From an uncultured Desulfovibrio sp. (lineage in GTDB: Bacteria > Desulfobacterota > Desulfovibrionia > Desulfovibrionales > Desulfovibrionaceae): a stretch of DNA of 64,000 nt. The notes beneath the pieces were generated by a model. The model worked only from the letters and a program-made list of their open reading frames with translations. It was not told the origin of the DNA and ran no database searches. The position numbers were made by a program, and so were the translations under genes. Within the stretch, counting starts at the first letter, position 1. Every line of letters begins with the position of its first letter. The stretch covers positions 37,564 through 101,563 of the forward strand of contig CAJXRQ010000010.1 in the NCBI GenBank assembly GCA_913060505.1. Reading direction: 5' to 3'. Positions 1 through 8,373 of this stretch are shown one piece after another.

Positions 1-110
1 TCGATCAGCCTGTCTATCATTATTCCCATTCCCCGGCTGTCGAATTTCCCGTTCTCATCCAAAATGGTCGGAACTGGAGGGAAGATACCTTTAAAAGAAC
101 AATTGGACAT
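1..110 (-). CDS. DapA-family aldolase/lyase, N-terminal part only (cut by window edge)
   Basis: This gene is missing from the ORF track because it runs off the left edge. The minus strand reads ATG TCC AAT TGT from position 110, preceded by GGAG about six bases upstream, and gives MSNCSFKGIFPPVPTILDEN and then GKFDSRGMGIMIDRLI. The pattern GIFPPVPT-LDE-G-D followed by a run toward helix 1 is the typical start of dihydrodipicolinate synthase / N-acetylneuraminate lyase family TIM barrels (class I Schiff-base aldolases of 2-oxo acids). The catalytic Lys and Tyr lie outside the window. It is downstream of, and on the same strand as, the GntP permease and the other DapA-family gene, so it probably belongs to the same 2-oxo-sugar-acid module. 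Exact substrate unknown. Confidence 0.75.
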   Translation of the reverse strand, partial: MSNCSFKGIFPPVPTILDENGKFDSRGMGIMIDRLI

Positions 111-435
111 TGATTACTCCTATTTTTTCCATGTGTGGTTCTTCTGTTTCCGGCAAGGACTTGTTATGAAAGCATCCGTTGCCGACAAAAGCTGAAAACG
201 CTGAAAATTTGTGTACTCCTCATACCTTGCATGATCAAAATTCGCCGTTTGTCTGTGGAAAACAGGAAAAGCGGCGACATCCGTCTTGATCTTCCCGTAA
301 AAGGTGTTTGCCCCTGCTGGAAAACTGTATTGCAATCTCGTTTTCTCCACACAATTTCAAATCATTTCGTGATTGTTCCGTGGCGGCCACACGAGGTGTC
401 CGCCACGGGGATTTTCGTTTGTTTATTCCGTTTTT
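111..435. other. intergenic region between truncated aldolase gene and gntP
   Basis: About 325 bases. The left part must hold the leader of the truncated aldolase gene (Shine-Dalgarno GGAG at its border). The right end holds the gntP terminator hairpin. The ORFs listed here in both directions have no ribosome site and no recognisable protein features, so I see no further gene. Confidence 0.5.
378..408 (-). terminator. hairpin 3' of gntP
   Basis: Perfect 9-bp stem CCGTGGCGG / CCGCCACGG with a 13-base loop, starting 28 bases after the gntP stop codon. The U-tract on the minus strand is weak, so termination may be Rho-assisted. Confidence 0.55.
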
Positions 436-1851
436 CTAGATCAGTCCCATAGACACGAAGATCGTCAAAGTGATGATACCGATCAGGCCGGAAACGGCGC
501 GCGGGACGGTCAGATATTTCAGGCCCTGCGTCGTGTTCAGGTTGAAGAACTGGGTCATGATCCAGAATCCGCTGTCGTTCAGGTGGCTGAGGATCATGGT
601 TCCGCAGCCGATGGACAGGGTTGCGGCCACCGGAGAGATGCCCAGCGAATCCATCATGGGCAGGATGATGGCAGCGGCGGTGAGGCCTGCGGTGGTCATG
701 GAACCCACGGCGGTCATCAGTATGGATGCCGTGAAGAAGGGAATCAGAATGGGAAGCAGGCTGGTTCCGGCAACAATGGCACCAAGATCCTTGACCACCG
801 GAGCGGTTTTGAGCATGCCGCCCATTGCGCCGCCCATGGCGGTGATGAGCAGGGGCAACAGTGCGACAACGAGTCCGCGTCCAACCCAGGTTCCGAAGAT
901 GATCTGCTTGAGGGGAGCATTTTTTTCGCCTGTGGTGCGGGCATGGTGGGCCCTGACTTTATCGGCCTTGATCCAGCCGAGAATTACGGTGAACACGACG
1001 CCCAGCAGCAGCGCGATGACCCTGTCACCTACGGAGGTGAAGAAGGTGAGGGTGCTGCCGCCATCCTTCATGTAAACCTTGGCAAACGAGGCGAAGGTGA
1101 TGAGCACGACCGGGATCAGCACGGGCAACATGGCCATGAGGGCGCTGGGCAGACCCTTTTCGTGGATGATGATGTCCTCGATCTTGTCGGATTTCGCAGG
1201 CTCGAAGCCTTCCACAAAGTCTTCACGCGGGGCGATCCATTCCTTTGCGGCCCAGGAGCGCAACAGCAGCCAGGTTCCGAAGAAGGCGATGGCCGCGATG
1301 ATCGAACCCCAGAAGATGGTCAGGCCGAGGTCTGCGCCGTACATGAGGGCAATGGCCAGAATGCCCGGAGTCGGAGGGACAAGGCCATGGGTCAGCCCCA
1401 GCCCCATGCCGATGAATGCGGACATGGAGGACATGGATATTTTTTTGCGTATGGACAGGATGGAGGCGATGGGCGCGGTCAGCACCATGGTGATGTCGCC
1501 GAACACAGGGATGGAAACGATGAATGCCGTGAGCGCGGGAGCCAGTTCCAGAGCCTTGCCCCGGAACAGACGGGTGAAGAAGTTGGATATTGCGGTGGCC
1601 GCGCCAGTGTCCTGAATGCCCATGGCCAGAATGGAGCCCAGAATGATGGTGACGCCGATGCCTTTGAGGGTTCCGCCGAAGCCCTTGTTGATCAGGTTGA
1701 CGGCGTCAATGAGGTTGTTGCCCAGTGCCAGTCCAAGCCCGAGGCTGGTCAGGAAAAGCGCGAGCACGGGGTGCATTTTGACCTTCATGATCATTACCAT
1801 CAGGAAGGTGATGGCGATCGCAAGAATTACCAAGAAAAGTACTGGAGTCAT
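436..1851 (-). CDS. GntP-family gluconate/organic-acid:H+ symporter
   Basis: A 471-residue, strongly hydrophobic protein of the usual GntP length (about 440-470), with some 12 predicted membrane helices. Family features visible include an N-terminal helix pair with MHPVLALFLTSLGLGLALG, the SIPVFGDITMVLTAPIA segment, the LVPPTPGILAIA loop and the C-terminal HLNDSGFWIMTQFF motif. GntP permeases import gluconate and related sugar acids or small hydroxy acids with protons across the inner membrane. The gene starts 74 bases after the upstream DapA-family aldolase on the same strand, so it probably shares its transcript and the IclR-type control. The substrate is probably a sugar acid handled by the aldolases; this is inference from context. 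Confidence 0.9.
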   Translation of the reverse strand: MTPVLFLVILAIAITFLMVMIMKVKMHPVLALFLTSLGLGLALGNNLIDAVNLINKGFGGTLKGIGVTIILGSILAMGIQDTGAATAISNFFTRLFRGKALELAPALTAFIVSIPVFGDITMVLTAPIASILSIRKKISMSSMSAFIGMGLGLTHGLVPPTPGILAIALMYGADLGLTIFWGSIIAAIAFFGTWLLLRSWAAKEWIAPREDFVEGFEPAKSDKIEDIIIHEKGLPSALMAMLPVLIPVVLITFASFAKVYMKDGGSTLTFFTSVGDRVIALLLGVVFTVILGWIKADKVRAHHARTTGEKNAPLKQIIFGTWVGRGLVVALLPLLITAMGGAMGGMLKTAPVVKDLGAIVAGTSLLPILIPFFTASILMTAVGSMTTAGLTAAAIILPMMDSLGISPVAATLSIGCGTMILSHLNDSGFWIMTQFFNLNTTQGLKYLTVPRAVSGLIGIITLTIFVSMGLI

Positions 1852-1925
1852 AATCTTCTCGTTTTTTTATGCCGGGAGCAGCCGTTTACAGCGGGAGATC
1901 GGGCCCGCCACATCCGTTTTGCCCG

Positions 1926-2810
1926 CTACGCCCCGGCTATTATTTCCTTTATTCGGCTCATTTCCTCGTAAGTCATCTCAACACGACTGAAACGCATGGT
2001 CGGATAGCTGGAAACCACCTTTTCATCGATGGCGAATTTTACTGCCGGGATAAAAGGGATTGTCACCCTGTATATATCCATGAGCCTTACGGCCCTTTCC
2101 TCGCATCGGCGGACGGTATCCATATCGCCGTTTGCCAGCGCATCGCGCATGCGGACGAACAATTCGGGTTCGAAGTTGCAGATTCCCCCTATGACGCCGT
2201 TTCCGCCTGCCCGGATGTTGGGAACGAAATCCCCGTCAAACCCCGAGAATACGCTGAAGTTCCCGACAGTATTTTTGACCTCGTTGATATACTTCCTGGT
2301 GTTGTCCATATTCGCACTCGCGTCCTTGATGCCGACGATGTTTGCGTGGTCGTCGATCAGGGAAAGGATCATGTCTGTTGAATAGGTCACACCCGTTCTG
2401 GCCGGGAAGTTATACAACATAATGTCGATATCCACGTTAGAAGCCACTGTTGAGAAAAAGTTCCTGATATGGGATTCCGGCAGGGCGAAGTAGTAGGGAC
2501 ACATCACCACTGCGGCATCGAATCCGCATTGCTGGGCATGTTGCGTCAGGGCGACGCTTTCACGAATATCCATGCCGCCGGTTCCGGCGAACATGACCAG
2601 CTCGTCCCTTGTCTGCTCGGCGGCAAAGGACAGATGCCGTTTTCTCTCTTCCAACGTGAGGTTAAAGAATTCCCCCGTGCTCCCCAGCACGAGAATTCCG
2701 TCAACGCCGTTTGCCGCCAGATTGGCAATCAGCTTGACGTTTGCCTGTTCGTCCACCTCACCACGTTCGTCAAAGAGCGTTGCAACGGCGGCGAAAACGC
2801 CAGTGTACAT
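1926..2810 (-). CDS. DapA/NanA-family aldolase (probably 2-oxo-3-deoxy sugar acid aldolase)
   Basis: 294 residues, full length for the DHDPS/NAL family of TIM-barrel Schiff-base enzymes. Visible are GSTGEFFNLTLEER near residue 43, Tyr133 in YNFPARTG (proton relay) and the Schiff-base Lys162 in IVGIKDAS. YNFPARTG differs from the YNVPGRT of true dihydrodipicolinate synthases, which favours a catabolic 2-oxo acid aldolase such as 2-keto-3-deoxygluconate aldolase. Start supported by GGAGGG six bases before ATG. It is encoded between an IclR regulator and a GntP permease, with a second family member at the window edge. The 597 bases upstream hold three copies of a composite operator. Exact substrate not determinable. 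Confidence 0.85.
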   Translation of the reverse strand: MYTGVFAAVATLFDERGEVDEQANVKLIANLAANGVDGILVLGSTGEFFNLTLEERKRHLSFAAEQTRDELVMFAGTGGMDIRESVALTQHAQQCGFDAAVVMCPYYFALPESHIRNFFSTVASNVDIDIMLYNFPARTGVTYSTDMILSLIDDHANIVGIKDASANMDNTRKYINEVKNTVGNFSVFSGFDGDFVPNIRAGGNGVIGGICNFEPELFVRMRDALANGDMDTVRRCEERAVRLMDIYRVTIPFIPAVKFAIDEKVVSSYPTMRFSRVEMTYEEMSRIKEIIAGA

Positions 2811-2919
2811 GAATACCCTCCATCCTTGAACAGTTACCCTCTCATGGAGCGTTACGGCAGTTGGAGAAGCCCTCGCCTGCTTCGACCTGACTGCCCGCCC
2901 GTTCCTTCAACATTCTTTT

Positions 2920-2957
2920 GTGCGATAATTTCGCACAGCGTTCACATCGTATGAGAA
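2920..2957. promoter_or_regulatory. composite operator copy 1 (aldolase-proximal)
   Basis: Perfect palindrome GTGCGA-TAATT-TCGCAC, then 4 bases, then TTCACA-TCGTA-TGAGAA. Copies 2 and 3 and the iclR promoter have the same architecture. The two palindrome centres are 21 bp apart, i.e. two helical turns. Probably bound by the adjacent IclR regulator (inference). Confidence 0.6.
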
Positions 2958-3139
2958 AAATCCATTCGAAATTCGTTAAAAAAAACAGTGAAATTGCATT
3001 GGCAGGGCCGCAACTGATACTCTTATTCCGGATGTGTCTGTTTTTTCAGCCTAGCCGCGGCCTTTCTGTCCACTTGCCTTTCGGCATCCATTCTTTCGAT
3101 TCCATATATGTGGACATCCTATGGCCTCATCGAAATCTT

Positions 3140-3177
3140 GTGCGACATTATCGCATATTGTTCATACTATATGTGAA
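3140..3177. promoter_or_regulatory. composite operator copy 2
   Basis: GTGCGA-CATTA-TCGCAT, 4-base spacer, TTCATA-CTATA-TGTGAA. It has one mismatch in each palindrome but the same spacing as copy 1. Confidence 0.6.
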
Positions 3178-3363
3178 AAAAATATGTACAGGCGTTTTCC
3201 GGTCGTCCTAATCGGAAATGCATTTTGCAATACAAACTTCAGCCTCTCTGCCCTTGTCCTCCAATCCGTCACATCTATTCGCCTGTGTTATTATGAAAAT
3301 TTATAGAATTTTCATGTCGTTCACATAACTGTTTTTTCTTTTTACCTTAAGAAAATGGCTGCT

Positions 3364-3401
3364 GTCCGTTATTGTCGCACGACGTTCACACGATATGTGA
3401 A
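3364..3401. promoter_or_regulatory. composite operator copy 3 (3' of iclR gene)
   Basis: GTCCGT-TATTG-TCGCAC (left half degenerate), 4-base spacer, then the perfect palindrome TTCACA-CGATA-TGTGAA. It ends 6 bases before the stop codon of the IclR gene. Confidence 0.55.
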
Positions 3402-3407
3402 AAAAAA

Positions 3408-4169
3408 TTATATTGCCGCGCTGATCTGCTGTGCAGCCCAGACAATCCGTTCTGAAATTTCAGCGAGCATTTTGGATGAAATTCCGGCCTTGGCCCCGGA
3501 GATGCTTACGGATGCGACCACTTCGCCATCCTGCGTATGAACTGGGGCTGCGATGCACATCAGTCCCGGAGCATGTTCTTCGTCGTCGATGCTGATTCCC
3601 CGCTGGCGTATGGATTCCAATTCTTCCCGCAGTTCATCAATGTTCGTTATGGTGTTGGGGCCCCGGCGCAGCAATTGCGGCTCCACCTGCTTGAGAAGGC
3701 GTTCCCGCTTGGCTTCGGGCATGAAGGCCAGCAGGCACTTGCCGACTGCGGTGCAGTACATCGGGTTTGCCGCGCCGATTTCCGATTGCATGAAAATGGC
3801 GCGCTCGCCCCGGATTTTATCGATATATACCACCATGCCGTTGCGTTCGACGGTGAGGTGGACGGTTTCGGAGAACTCCTGAACGAGTTGTTCCAGGAAG
3901 GGCTTGGCCCGGCGCACCAGAATGTTGTGCTTGTGGACATGGCCGCCGAGTCGCAGGAGCTTGAGGCCGAGTGAGTAGCGGGAGTCTCTGGGGTTCTGTT
4001 CCAGATATCCTTTCTGGGCCAGAGTATTGATCAGGCTGAATGCCGTGCTTTTGCTAAGGTCCAGCAGATTGGCAATCTCGGTCACGCTCAGCTCCTTGGT
4101 CGAACTGTCGTAGAGTTCGAGGATGCTCAGGGCGCGGGCCACTGATTGTATGAGTCTGCTCTCAGCCAT
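3408..4169 (-). CDS. IclR-family transcriptional regulator (sugar-acid module)
   Basis: 253 residues. The N-terminal winged helix-turn-helix (about residues 5-65, LSVTEIANLLDLSKSTAFSLINTL) is followed by the IclR effector domain (about 80-250) with TAVGKCLLAFMPE and the C-terminal GISIDDEEHAPGLMCIAAPV segment typical of the family. Start supported by AAGGAG six bases upstream. The gene precedes the aldolase and gntP on the same strand. A perfect GTGCGA-N5-TCGCAC palindrome sits directly upstream of its ribosome site, and three related composites lie after its stop codon, so it is probably autoregulated and controls the aldolase-permease genes. The ligand is probably a sugar-acid intermediate (inference). 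Confidence 0.9.
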   Translation of the reverse strand: MAESRLIQSVARALSILELYDSSTKELSVTEIANLLDLSKSTAFSLINTLAQKGYLEQNPRDSRYSLGLKLLRLGGHVHKHNILVRRAKPFLEQLVQEFSETVHLTVERNGMVVYIDKIRGERAIFMQSEIGAANPMYCTAVGKCLLAFMPEAKRERLLKQVEPQLLRRGPNTITNIDELREELESIRQRGISIDDEEHAPGLMCIAAPVHTQDGEVVASVSISGAKAGISSKMLAEISERIVWAAQQISAAI

Positions 4170-4183
4170 TGGGTTCTCCTTGT

Positions 4184-4221
4184 GTGCGATATCGTCGCAC
4201 GGCGTTTATCTTTCAGTAGCT
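4184..4221. promoter_or_regulatory. operator at the iclR / DUF2000 divergent promoter
   Basis: Perfect palindrome GTGCGA-TATCG-TCGCAC at 4184-4200, immediately 5' of the iclR Shine-Dalgarno. The second half of the composite (4205-4221) is degenerate here. It lies between divergent genes, so it may affect both. Confidence 0.55.
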
Positions 4222-4379
4222 AAATGTCACCAAATCGAAATCCTGTCAACATTGAAAGTGGGAATTTTGTCACGAATCCTGTTTCAACGCAGATGCAAAC
4301 GTACCGGGACAGCAATTTTTTACAAGAGAATCCAAATGCCTCGGCCTATCTTCGCCCTTTCAAAACAAGGAGGGCCGTC

Positions 4380-4790
4380 ATGGCTGACAAAAAATATGTT
4401 ATTGTTGTGGATAAGCATCTTCCCGCAGGATTGCGTGTAAATACGGCTGCTGTTCTGGCCACCAGCATAGGAAAGGCAACCGACGGCGTTTTGGGGCACG
4501 ACGTTGAGGACGCTTCCGGCCGGATCCATCGCGGGATCACGCAATTGCCCATCGCCATTCTGGCCTCGGACGCCAAAGGCATCGCCGCACTGCGTGACAA
4601 GGCCGAGGCCGAGGACGATCTGCTTGTGGTTGGCTTTACCTCCACGGCCCAGAAAGCCAAGCGGTATGACGAATATGAGCAACATCTTGCCATGTTGGAA
4701 ACCGACGAACTTGAATACGTGGGACTCAGCATTTTCGGGGAAGCTGATTCCGTGAAACGTCTTACCGGGAATTTGCCGCTCTTGCGCTAG
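4380..4790 (+). CDS. DUF2000 family protein
   Basis: 136 residues from the ATG at 4380, which is preceded by AAGGAGGG; the track's longer ORF start lacks such a site. The sequence MADKKYVIVVDKHLPAGLRVNTAAVLATSIG and the later QLPIAILASDAKGI and DDLLVVGFTSTAQ segments match the DUF2000 family (about 135 residues, a peptidyl-tRNA-hydrolase-II-like fold). Function in cells is not established. It is divergent from the IclR gene with an operator between them, so it could respond to the same regulator. No signal peptide, so cytoplasmic. A strong terminator follows. Confidence 0.8.
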   Translation: MADKKYVIVVDKHLPAGLRVNTAAVLATSIGKATDGVLGHDVEDASGRIHRGITQLPIAILASDAKGIAALRDKAEAEDDLLVVGFTSTAQKAKRYDEYEQHLAMLETDELEYVGLSIFGEADSVKRLTGNLPLLR

Positions 4791-4818
4791 GGGAAGAAAA
4801 TCCTTTCAGACAAACGAT

Positions 4819-4853
4819 AAAAGCCGATTCGATAAAAGAACGAATCGGCTTTT
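4819..4853. terminator. bidirectional intrinsic terminator
   Basis: AAAAGCCGATTCG / CGAATCGGCTTTT, a perfect stem with a 9-base loop and T-runs on both strands. It serves the DUF2000 gene (plus) and the alpha/beta hydrolase gene (minus), whose 3' ends face each other here. Confidence 0.85.
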
Positions 4854-4884
4854 GTGTGTAGAGAGGAAAAGGCAGTGAAATTGT

Positions 4885-5919
4885 CTACAAATTGGCACCG
4901 GCGTCGGCGGGTTTTGTATGTCCTTTCATGGGTGAACCAAGGTTTTTCCTGAACCAATCGACAACCGTATCCGTAACCGGTTTCTGGAACCAGATTTGCG
5001 TACCGTGTTGCGCACCTTCCAGCACGATATAATCCGCCTGATTGCCGCCATCTTCAAGAGCGCGGTAGAGTTGTTCGCTCTGTTTCGGGGACACTCGCGT
5101 ATCCGCGTTGCCGTGCATGATCAAGAAGGGCGGCTTCTTACCCTGAACATGCCCCATGGGGCTGGCCGCCAAAGCTTTTTGGGGGTCACTCAGGATGGAG
5201 GCCCCGGCAAAGGAACCAAAAGCCGTGCCATGCACGAGTAACGCCTCAGTCACTGCCGGAGAAGCGTGGACCTTCTGGCTTTTTTCCGAAAATCCTTCGC
5301 CGATGGTCATCAGGTTGGAGATGCCGAAGAGGGTGCCGACAGCCTGAACATCTGATGATTTATCAAGAAATTGCCCTTTGTCGAAGGTTTTGTCTCCATT
5401 GGTGGTGCCGAGCATTTGGGCCACGTATCCGCCTGCGGAGTTGCCGAGCGCGCCAATACGTTTCGTATCGATTCCCAAATCTGCCGCATGTTCCCGCAGG
5501 TAGCGCACGGCGGATTTGCCGTCCTGCACCAGTGCCGGGAATTTGTATGGCACTGTCCGGTACTCGGCGGATGCGACCACAAATCCCGCCTCAGCCAAAG
5601 CCATGCGCAGCTCGCAGTATTTGCCGTGGTCCGAGGCCGTGAACCCGCCACCCGGAAAAAACACAATGGCGGGCTTGAGATCCTGCGTCCTGGGGATCAG
5701 CAGTGACATCTGCAACTGGCAGATTCCTGTGGTTCGGAATATCTGGGAGTATATGATCCCATCCATTGCGTCGATCTGGGGCCGGGTTATTTGCGTTTTC
5801 ATGATTTTGGCACCTTCCGTGTATCCCGTCAGGTTGGATTTTCCGGCAACGGCCTGTTTCGAACTCGTGAACAGAAAAAGTATTCCAAGAACGGCCAGAG
5901 ACAATATTTTCATATTCAT
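4885..5919 (-). CDS. secreted alpha/beta hydrolase (esterase/BD-FAE-like)
   Basis: 344 residues when started at ATG 5919, which has AAGGAG seven bases upstream; the track start 36 bases earlier lacks one. An N-terminal signal peptide (KILSLAVLGILFLF...AVAG) implies export. The alpha/beta hydrolase core is visible: oxyanion-hole FFPGGGFTASD, nucleophile elbow GNSAGG, acid in HGNADTRVSP and His in EGAQHGTQ. This resembles the BD-FAE / acetyl-esterase branch that deacylates sugars and similar esters. The strongest alternative is another carboxylesterase or peptidase-like hydrolase. It stands alone between two terminators, so context gives no substrate. Confidence 0.8.
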   Translation of the reverse strand: MNMKILSLAVLGILFLFTSSKQAVAGKSNLTGYTEGAKIMKTQITRPQIDAMDGIIYSQIFRTTGICQLQMSLLIPRTQDLKPAIVFFPGGGFTASDHGKYCELRMALAEAGFVVASAEYRTVPYKFPALVQDGKSAVRYLREHAADLGIDTKRIGALGNSAGGYVAQMLGTTNGDKTFDKGQFLDKSSDVQAVGTLFGISNLMTIGEGFSEKSQKVHASPAVTEALLVHGTAFGSFAGASILSDPQKALAASPMGHVQGKKPPFLIMHGNADTRVSPKQSEQLYRALEDGGNQADYIVLEGAQHGTQIWFQKPVTDTVVDWFRKNLGSPMKGHTKPADAGANL

Positions 5920-6101
5920 TTTCTTGCTCCTTTTCGCAATGTCGAGTGGGTGCATTGAGTCTGCGCAATGGAGGCCAGTGCAGGCATCATCAAGCGGCTC
6001 GACAAAAAGTCGAAGAACATTCCCGGAGAGTCATATCCCAAAGGGAGATCTCAATCAAAACCGTTGGTGCGAGTGTGGCGCGTTGCGTTTTCGTTGAAAA
6101 G

Positions 6102-6133
6102 CACGACCTCCACCAGCAGTGATGGAGGTCGTG
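6102..6133 (-). terminator. intrinsic terminator of the cytochrome operon
   Basis: CACGACCTCCA / TGGAGGTCGTG, an 11-bp perfect stem with a 10-base loop. On the minus strand it is followed by CTTTTC. It lies 13 bases after the heptahaem cytochrome stop codon. Confidence 0.75.
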
Positions 6134-6145
6134 TTTACAGGTTTA

Positions 6146-7843
6146 CTATTCGTAGTGGCGTCCGGTGATCATTCCCTTGATCAGGGAGAACATCCGTTTG
6201 CCGGTTGTCGTCATATAGACGTGCAGCATCAGGAATGCCAGATAGCCCATGCCCAGAATGAAGTGGGCTGTGGCCAGACTGCGCGTTGAAATCCCGGGCG
6301 TGACGATGGCGGCCAGCTCGGGGATCAGCAGGAGCAGTCCCGATCCGAGCAGCACGAACATGCCGAGGCAATAGAAGACCAGGTAGGTCAACTGCTGAAC
6401 GGGGTTCAAACGTTTTGCCGCAGTGGCGTGATGCGGTTTTTCCGCTCCCGTGAATATACCGACAAGGTAGTAGCCCAACTGCTCTCCGAAACGAAGTCCC
6501 ATACCGCGTCCAAAGGAAATGTATTGGCGAATCTGTCCGGTGAGAAGGCTGTACAGCAGGAATATCACAAAGTGCGCCACCAACAGAACCGCGGCTGCAT
6601 CATGCACGTTCACACTGAATTCCATGGGCAAACTCAGCATGGCGTCCGGGTAGTGGATGCTCAGTCCCGTTGCCAGCAGCGTCAGGAAGAGCAGGGCGTT
6701 GGTCCAGTGCAACACCCGGATGGTCAGCGGGTATATTTTATCGCCGGGAACATCTTTTTCCGCCTTGCCGGAGCGACGTCCGAGCACTGCCCGCAACAGG
6801 CCGTGGACCAGCAGTATGACCAGCAGGCCGATCAGGATGGCGTTCACCTTTCCGTCCAGCCTGGCTGTTTGTCCCAAGCCGGGCACATAGTTGTCTCCGA
6901 AGGAACGGAGAACATCCGCCTCGGGCACGACACGCATGGTGATGGTGCCGGTTTCGTCGAGAGTGACGCCTGCCTTGCGCATTTTGGCGATCAATTCCGC
7001 ATCGTCAAAGAAGCCCTTGCCCACATAGGCACCACCGCCCTGCTGCATGTCTGTGTAGTGGGTGACCCGCTTCACGAAAAAGGAGTCCTTTTCCGTATGG
7101 CATGCGTTGCAGTCGCGCAGGGCCTTTTCCTTGGGCAGGACATGGTGCACCTGTCCCACCGCTCCTTCTGCCGGAGTGTGGCATTCCACGCAGCGGACGC
7201 TGGCAAAGTGCCGGTCCCGTTGCGGCAGGAAGTCGTGGGAAAGGTTCTGGGTGTATACGGCGCGTCCGGTCAGTTCCTTGTAGCGGACTGCGCTGGTGTG
7301 GCAGGCCACACAGGGCTTGTTGCTGGCTTCGACCGATTCCACGTAGGAATCCATGGCGCCTACATGCTGCTGCGTATGGGGATCATGGCAGTCCGTACAG
7401 GTGATCTTGGCACCCAGCTTTTCAAAGTGCCGGCTTTTGCCCATCTGCTTGCGGATATGGTCGAAGGTTTTGTCATGGCAGTTCATACAGGACGGCAGGG
7501 CCTCACGTTGCAACGTGTGCGGGATAACCTTGAAGTCCTCGGCCTTGGCCTTGGGCGCGTGGCAGACCACGCAATCCATCGAGCCGTGCACACTTCGTTC
7601 AAAGGCACGGCCGGAGATGTGGATTTTCAGGCTGGAGCCGCGTTCCGTAACCGGGCGCAGGTCAGCCTTGGCATGACACCCGAGACAGGTGTCTTTTCGC
7701 ACTCCTTCGGGGAACACCGGGCCTTCATGAACAGACGGCTTTTGGGCCGTTGTTCCGCCGGTGTCCGCCCAGGCCGCATGCAGCGGAGCCGCACACAACA
7801 GGAGCGCCATTACTATGAATAAACTATGGCGATATATTTTCAC
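6146..7843 (-). CDS. heptahaem cytochrome c fused to b-type membrane quinol oxidase domain
   Basis: 565 residues from a GTG start at 7843, chosen because GGAGG precedes it by five bases; the ATG of the track has no such site. After a signal anchor (LFIVMALLLCAAPLHAAWA), seven CxxCH haem motifs lie in the first half (CLGCH, CVVCH, CMNCH, CTDCH, CVACH, CVECH, CNACH). The second half has about five membrane helices, including VLHWTNALLFLTLLATG, resembling cytochrome b561 / formate dehydrogenase gamma-type quinol-oxidising domains with His haem ligands. Probably oxidises menaquinol and passes electrons through periplasmic haems to the tetrahaem cytochrome and flavoprotein encoded upstream. It is the last gene of that operon. 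Confidence 0.85.
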   Translation of the reverse strand: MKIYRHSLFIVMALLLCAAPLHAAWADTGGTTAQKPSVHEGPVFPEGVRKDTCLGCHAKADLRPVTERGSSLKIHISGRAFERSVHGSMDCVVCHAPKAKAEDFKVIPHTLQREALPSCMNCHDKTFDHIRKQMGKSRHFEKLGAKITCTDCHDPHTQQHVGAMDSYVESVEASNKPCVACHTSAVRYKELTGRAVYTQNLSHDFLPQRDRHFASVRCVECHTPAEGAVGQVHHVLPKEKALRDCNACHTEKDSFFVKRVTHYTDMQQGGGAYVGKGFFDDAELIAKMRKAGVTLDETGTITMRVVPEADVLRSFGDNYVPGLGQTARLDGKVNAILIGLLVILLVHGLLRAVLGRRSGKAEKDVPGDKIYPLTIRVLHWTNALLFLTLLATGLSIHYPDAMLSLPMEFSVNVHDAAAVLLVAHFVIFLLYSLLTGQIRQYISFGRGMGLRFGEQLGYYLVGIFTGAEKPHHATAAKRLNPVQQLTYLVFYCLGMFVLLGSGLLLLIPELAAIVTPGISTRSLATAHFILGMGYLAFLMLHVYMTTTGKRMFSLIKGMITGRHYE

Positions 7844-7879
7844 AATTGCCTCCAGTGCGGAAATCCTTTGTTCCACAAC

Positions 7880-8365
7880 CTACTTTTTGAAGTTTTCAAA
7901 AGTGAAGCTATGACAATCGGCGCACAATACTTTGGAGGGCTTGTGCTCTTTATGACAGGTCGTGCACGGCATATACGTGCCGTAATGCGGCGCGTTGTGA
8001 GGGTTCCGCTCCAACTTGGCCGTGACCTTGGCCATTTGCTCCGGGGTGCCGTGGCAGCGGATGCAGCTGGCGTCGTCCGGGGGAGTGGTCGGAGCCTGCC
8101 CGGAGTGGCACAACTGGCAGTTGGTTCCGTTCTGGTGGATTTTCTTGTGGTAGTCCTTGAGAGTGCGCTCCCCAAGCATCACGCGGGTAGCTTCGGCAAG
8201 CTGGGAAGCTGCGGAGGGATTGTATCCCACTTCATCCACCTTTTTCCCGTCAGGGCCGGTTTGGGCGGAAGATGCCATGGAGGCGCTTCCTCCGGAAAGG
8301 ACTCCCCAGGAAGCGGCAGCAAAAACAACGACCGCGGCAACGATGGCTAAATGTTTCATTTTCAT
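7880..8365 (-). CDS. periplasmic tetrahaem cytochrome c (flavocytochrome c electron-transfer subunit)
   Basis: 161 residues with a signal peptide (HLAIVAAVVVFAAASWG) and four CxxCH motifs (CQLCH, CIRCH, CTTCH, CADCH) in the spacing of the tetrahaem domain that forms the N-terminus of Shewanella-type flavocytochrome c fumarate reductases. Here it is a separate polypeptide, encoded 8 bases after the flavoprotein gene. Probably carries electrons from the heptahaem/membrane cytochrome to the flavoprotein reductase in the periplasm. GGGGAAA precedes the ATG; a second in-frame ATG two codons later is an alternative start. Confidence 0.85.
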   Translation of the reverse strand: MKMKHLAIVAAVVVFAAASWGVLSGGSASMASSAQTGPDGKKVDEVGYNPSAASQLAEATRVMLGERTLKDYHKKIHQNGTNCQLCHSGQAPTTPPDDASCIRCHGTPEQMAKVTAKLERNPHNAPHYGTYMPCTTCHKEHKPSKVLCADCHSFTFENFKK

Positions 8366-8373
8366 TTTCCCCT

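Larger units (their letters stand above)
2811..3407. other. regulatory intergenic region with three composite operators
   Basis: 597 bases between the IclR gene and the aldolase it probably controls. The short ORFs in it lack ribosome sites and protein features. It holds three copies of a 38-bp composite inverted-repeat element (listed separately), roughly 220 bases apart. The region is AT-rich and probably contains the promoter of the aldolase-gntP transcript. No gene seen. Confidence 0.6.

Noticed and set aside
373-1971. 532-residue plus-strand ORF opposite gntP
   Set aside because: Antisense shadow: very rich in Gly, Asp, His and Gln, no family features, and it covers a clear GntP permease and its leader.
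6428-7822. 464-residue plus-strand ORF opposite the multihaem cytochrome
   Set aside because: Shadow of the CxxCH-rich gene; composition dominated by His, Gln, Val and Gly with no ribosome site.
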